Source: Alphaproteobacteria bacterium
GTDB taxonomy: Bacteria; Pseudomonadota; Alphaproteobacteria; UBA6184
DNA: 33,641 bases
NCBI GenBank assembly: GCA_030433125.1
Contig: JAUIKZ010000002.1
Span: 1-33,641, forward strand
Direction: 5' to 3'
The translations under genes were made by a program, and so were the position numbers. Positions 31,262-33,641 of this stretch are shown one piece after another (position 1 is the stretch's first letter; each line of letters opens with the position of its first letter). The notes beneath the pieces are model-generated. The model was given only the letters and a program-made list of their open reading frames with translations, was not told the origin of the DNA and did no database searches.

Positions 31262-33022
31262 TTACCCAAGCTGTTCAAGCTGAGAGATAAAGCTTTCAAT
31301 AAGCCCTAACCCTTTGTGCCAAAACGCTGGGTCCGAGGCATCAAGACCAAAAGGCTCTAACAGCTCTTTATGATGCTTGCTACCGCCTGCCTTTAACAAC
31401 TCAACATATTTGTCTGCAAAACCTTCTGGCTGCTCTTGATACACTTGGTAAAGCGAGTTCACCAAGCAATCACCGAAAGCGTAGGCATACACATAAAAAG
31501 GTGAGTGAATAAAGTGCGGAATATAAGCCCAGTAGATGCGGTAGTCCTCAGGAAGCTCCACATGGGGGCCCAAGCTTTCGCGTTGGGTTTCCATCCAAAT
31601 ATCACTAATCTCTTCTGTCGAGAGTTCACCTTGCGCACGCGCCGCATGCACACGGCTTTCAAACTTATAAAACGAAATCTGCCGCACAACGGTGTTGAGC
31701 ATATCCTCAATTTTTTTAGCGAGCAAAAACTTGCGTTTTGGCTCAGGCGCTGCACTCAACACATGCTGGAACGTAAGCATCTCGCCAAACACCGACGCCG
31801 TTTCCGCCAGCGTTAAGGGGGTGTCTGCAAGCAGCGGGCCTTGTTCAGCCGCCAACACTTGATGCACGCCATGCCCAAGCTCGTGCGCTAGGGTCATCAC
31901 ATCATAAAGCTTATCGTAAAAACTAAGCAACACCAACGGGTGGGCCGAGGGCACTGTGGGGTGTGAAAAAGCACCGGAATACTTTCCTTCGCCTGGCTGC
32001 GCATGAATCCAGTTGTTATCAAAAAACTGCTGGCTTATACGGGCAATTTCAGGAGAAAAACCGCCGTAAGCTTGTTGCACCAAATATTTGGCTTCGTCCC
32101 ACTCAATATGAGCTGGCACATCCCCAGGGTACGGAGCATTACGATCCCAAAACTTTAGTTTCTCCACGCCAAACGCTTTAGCCTTATAAGCATAATAGGT
32201 GTGCGCCAAGCTTTCATACTTAGCGGTTACAGCGTTTACCAAGGCTTCCACCACCTCGGGCTCTACTTGGTTGTCTAAGTGCCGCCCGGCTTCGGGAGAT
32301 GGGTAGCCGCGGAGTTTGTCATCAATAGCCTTATCTTTAGCTAATGTGTTTGTAACCATCGTAAACACCCCGGCCTCCTTGGTAAGCCCCCGTGAAAAAG
32401 CTAATGCCGCCTTTTCACGAATAAGCGCATCGGGGCTGGCCATCATGTTAAGGATATCTGTACTGGTATGAGACACACCGTCCACATCAAACCGCATACG
32501 CGCAGAGTGTTCATCATACAAGCGGATCCAAGCCTGACGTGAGGTAAGATTCTTCTCGGCCAGTAGGCGCTCCGTGGCTTCATCTAACGTGTAAGGCTTG
32601 TATTGACGAGTCGTGACAAACCAGTTTTTATACGGCTTTAAGCCCTCATGCTGCAGGTGAGACGCTACTTGTTCATCCGTAAGGCTAATCGCCTCTAACC
32701 TAAAGAACAGCAAGTCTTGATAAAAGGTGTTCACGGTTTCCAGCATTTTTTGATAAAACTGCGCCCGCTTGGCGTCATTAGAATCCTCGGCGAACACCAA
32801 AAAGGCATAACTGCCTATACGCCCGATTTTGTCTTCCAAAACCTCTAGGTCTTTCAGCGCTTGCAAAAACGCTTCGGCACTTAATTGAGTGACCTTACCT
32901 TGGTATTTTTCACGCAGGCCATTAATAAGAGTTTGAATAGCGTCGATGTCAATATCAAGCTTAGGATCATCCATACCGCTATAAAAGGCGGATAAATCCC
33001 ATACGGGTAATGTTGTGCTCAT
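31262..33022 (-). CDS. pepF: Oligoendopeptidase F-type M3 metallopeptidase
   Basis: Cytoplasmic zinc peptidase degrading short peptides. 586 residues from the ATG at 33022 (MSTTLPVWDLSAFYSG, the normal family start); the frame is open 11 codons further but that lies within sodB. HELGH in LAHELGHGVHQ and the third ligand in TLAETASVFGEML form the zinc site (near residues 380-420). The N-terminal half is helical (YSGMDDPKLDIDIDA...). Starts 4 bases after the sodB stop. No signal peptide. Confidence 0.92.
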   Translation of the reverse strand: MSTTLPVWDLSAFYSGMDDPKLDIDIDAIQTLINGLREKYQGKVTQLSAEAFLQALKDLEVLEDKIGRIGSYAFLVFAEDSNDAKRAQFYQKMLETVNTFYQDLLFFRLEAISLTDEQVASHLQHEGLKPYKNWFVTTRQYKPYTLDEATERLLAEKNLTSRQAWIRLYDEHSARMRFDVDGVSHTSTDILNMMASPDALIREKAALAFSRGLTKEAGVFTMVTNTLAKDKAIDDKLRGYPSPEAGRHLDNQVEPEVVEALVNAVTAKYESLAHTYYAYKAKAFGVEKLKFWDRNAPYPGDVPAHIEWDEAKYLVQQAYGGFSPEIARISQQFFDNNWIHAQPGEGKYSGAFSHPTVPSAHPLVLLSFYDKLYDVMTLAHELGHGVHQVLAAEQGPLLADTPLTLAETASVFGEMLTFQHVLSAAPEPKRKFLLAKKIEDMLNTVVRQISFYKFESRVHAARAQGELSTEEISDIWMETQRESLGPHVELPEDYRIYWAYIPHFIHSPFYVYAYAFGDCLVNSLYQVYQEQPEGFADKYVELLKAGGSKHHKELLEPFGLDASDPAFWHKGLGLIESFISQLEQLG

Positions 33023-33026
33023 AAAA

Positions 33027-33623
33027 TTATCTCTTGTTAAAGTTTTCTGCTGCAAAATCCCAATTTACGAGGCTTTCTAAGAACGTGTCTAAATAAGCCG
33101 GACGACGGTTTTGGAAGTCGAGGTAATAAGCATGCTCCCACACATCACAGGTGAGAATGGCATGCTCCCCATGCACCATAGGCAGGTCAGCGTTTGGTGT
33201 TTTCGTTACTTTAAGGCGGCTGCCGTCCCACACAAGCCATGCCCAACCACTTCCAAATTGGGTGGCGCCCGCTTGTTTAAAGGCTTCTGCAAACGCTTCG
33301 TAGCTTCCAAAGTCTTTTTCAATTTGAGCCGCCAGTTCGCCGGAGGGGCGGCCACCCCCTTGAGGCTTCATGCAATGCCAATAGAAGGTATGGTTCCACA
33401 CTTGAGCTGCGTTATTAAAAATGCCTCCCGCGTTAAGGTCTGTGGCCGCACGCATAATCAGCTGCTCTAGCTCTATCCCCTCATAATCTGTATCTTTGAT
33501 AAGCTTGTTGAGGTTCGCCACATAGGTGCTGTGGTGTTTTTCGTGGTGAAAGCTAAGGGTTGCTTCGGAAACATAAGGCTCTAGGGCCGTTTTTTCATAA
33601 GGTAATTCGGACAGAATATGCAT
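33027..33623 (-). CDS. sodB: Iron-type superoxide dismutase
   Basis: Converts superoxide to oxygen and peroxide in the cytoplasm. 198 residues from the ATG at 33623, where GGAG lies six bases upstream; an ATG four codons earlier lacks one. Metal ligands: His in SFHHEKHHSTYV, His in VWNHTFYWHCM, Asp and His in CDVWEHAYYLDF. AAQVWNHTFYW (Gln before the His ligand) favours iron over manganese. Head of sodB-pepF-ABC1; the promoter lies beyond the window. Confidence 0.94.
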   Translation of the reverse strand: MHILSELPYEKTALEPYVSEATLSFHHEKHHSTYVANLNKLIKDTDYEGIELEQLIMRAATDLNAGGIFNNAAQVWNHTFYWHCMKPQGGGRPSGELAAQIEKDFGSYEAFAEAFKQAGATQFGSGWAWLVWDGSRLKVTKTPNADLPMVHGEHAILTCDVWEHAYYLDFQNRRPAYLDTFLESLVNWDFAAENFNKR

Positions 33624-33641
33624 ATTTAACTCCATTATTTT

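Overview
The window looks like part of a chromosome from a host-associated Alphaproteobacterium, probably an intracellular Holosporales- or Rickettsiales-like lineage (inference). Support comes from an rplY-pth pair, an infA-maf pair, serS followed by an NlpD-like gene (the usual alphaproteobacterial serS-surE-pcm-nlpD block with its middle missing), rseP-bamA-skp-fabZ without lpxD/lpxA, two EamA-type metabolite carriers, an exported ankyrin protein, type VI secretion baseplate genes and a long GLUG-repeat surface protein. Base composition is moderate and fairly even by eye. Most of the window is ordinary housekeeping sequence; the accessory material is at 1-2300, 16850-18800 and 19830-27180.

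Layout. 1-2300: an exported GLUG-repeat protein on the plus strand, then hairpins. 2472-5646 (minus): rplY, pth, parE, packed as one unit. 5647-6078: intergenic, with copy A of a ~194-bp dispersed palindromic repeat and probable divergent promoters for rplY and infA. 6079-12303 (plus): infA, maf, a weak terminator, then serS, NlpD-like lipoprotein, small His-rich exported protein, nadK, accA and tgt as a tight run. 12406-16847 (minus): rseP, bamA, skp, fabZ, an envelope-biogenesis operon with a good promoter. 17033-18757 (minus): exported ankyrin protein with its own promoter and terminator. 18866-19738 (minus): EamA transporter. 19831-23735 (minus): tRNA-Gly(GCC), tssF, tssG, xerC, with nested overlaps. 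23803-23998: repeat copy B, inverted relative to A. 24131-24835 (plus): divergent CYTH-like protein behind an attenuator-like leader. 24865-25330: terminator plus debris of an outer-membrane protein and an IS256-type transposase. 25411-26421 (minus): NAD-type isocitrate dehydrogenase. 26550-27173 (plus): acidic, Pro/Ser-rich exported protein of unknown function and a possible effector. 27177-28902 (minus): EamA transporter and a CDF metal pump. 28964-33623 (minus): sodB, pepF, ABC1 kinase-like gene, SPFH/QmcA-like gene.

The translation genes (infA, serS, pth, rplY, tgt, tRNA-Gly), fatty-acid genes (accA, fabZ) and outer-membrane assembly genes (bamA, skp, rseP) are the conserved core. The T6SS baseplate pair, ankyrin protein, GLUG protein, His-rich protein, CYTH-like protein and 26550 protein are the lineage-specific part and probably concern the host or neighbouring cells (inference). 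I see no CRISPR array, prophage, intact insertion sequence or rRNA. I did not find a clearly new multi-gene system. The best leads are the inverted repeat pair, the attenuator-like leader before the degenerate CYTH gene, the tRNA-tssF-tssG-xerC arrangement, and the two candidate secreted proteins.
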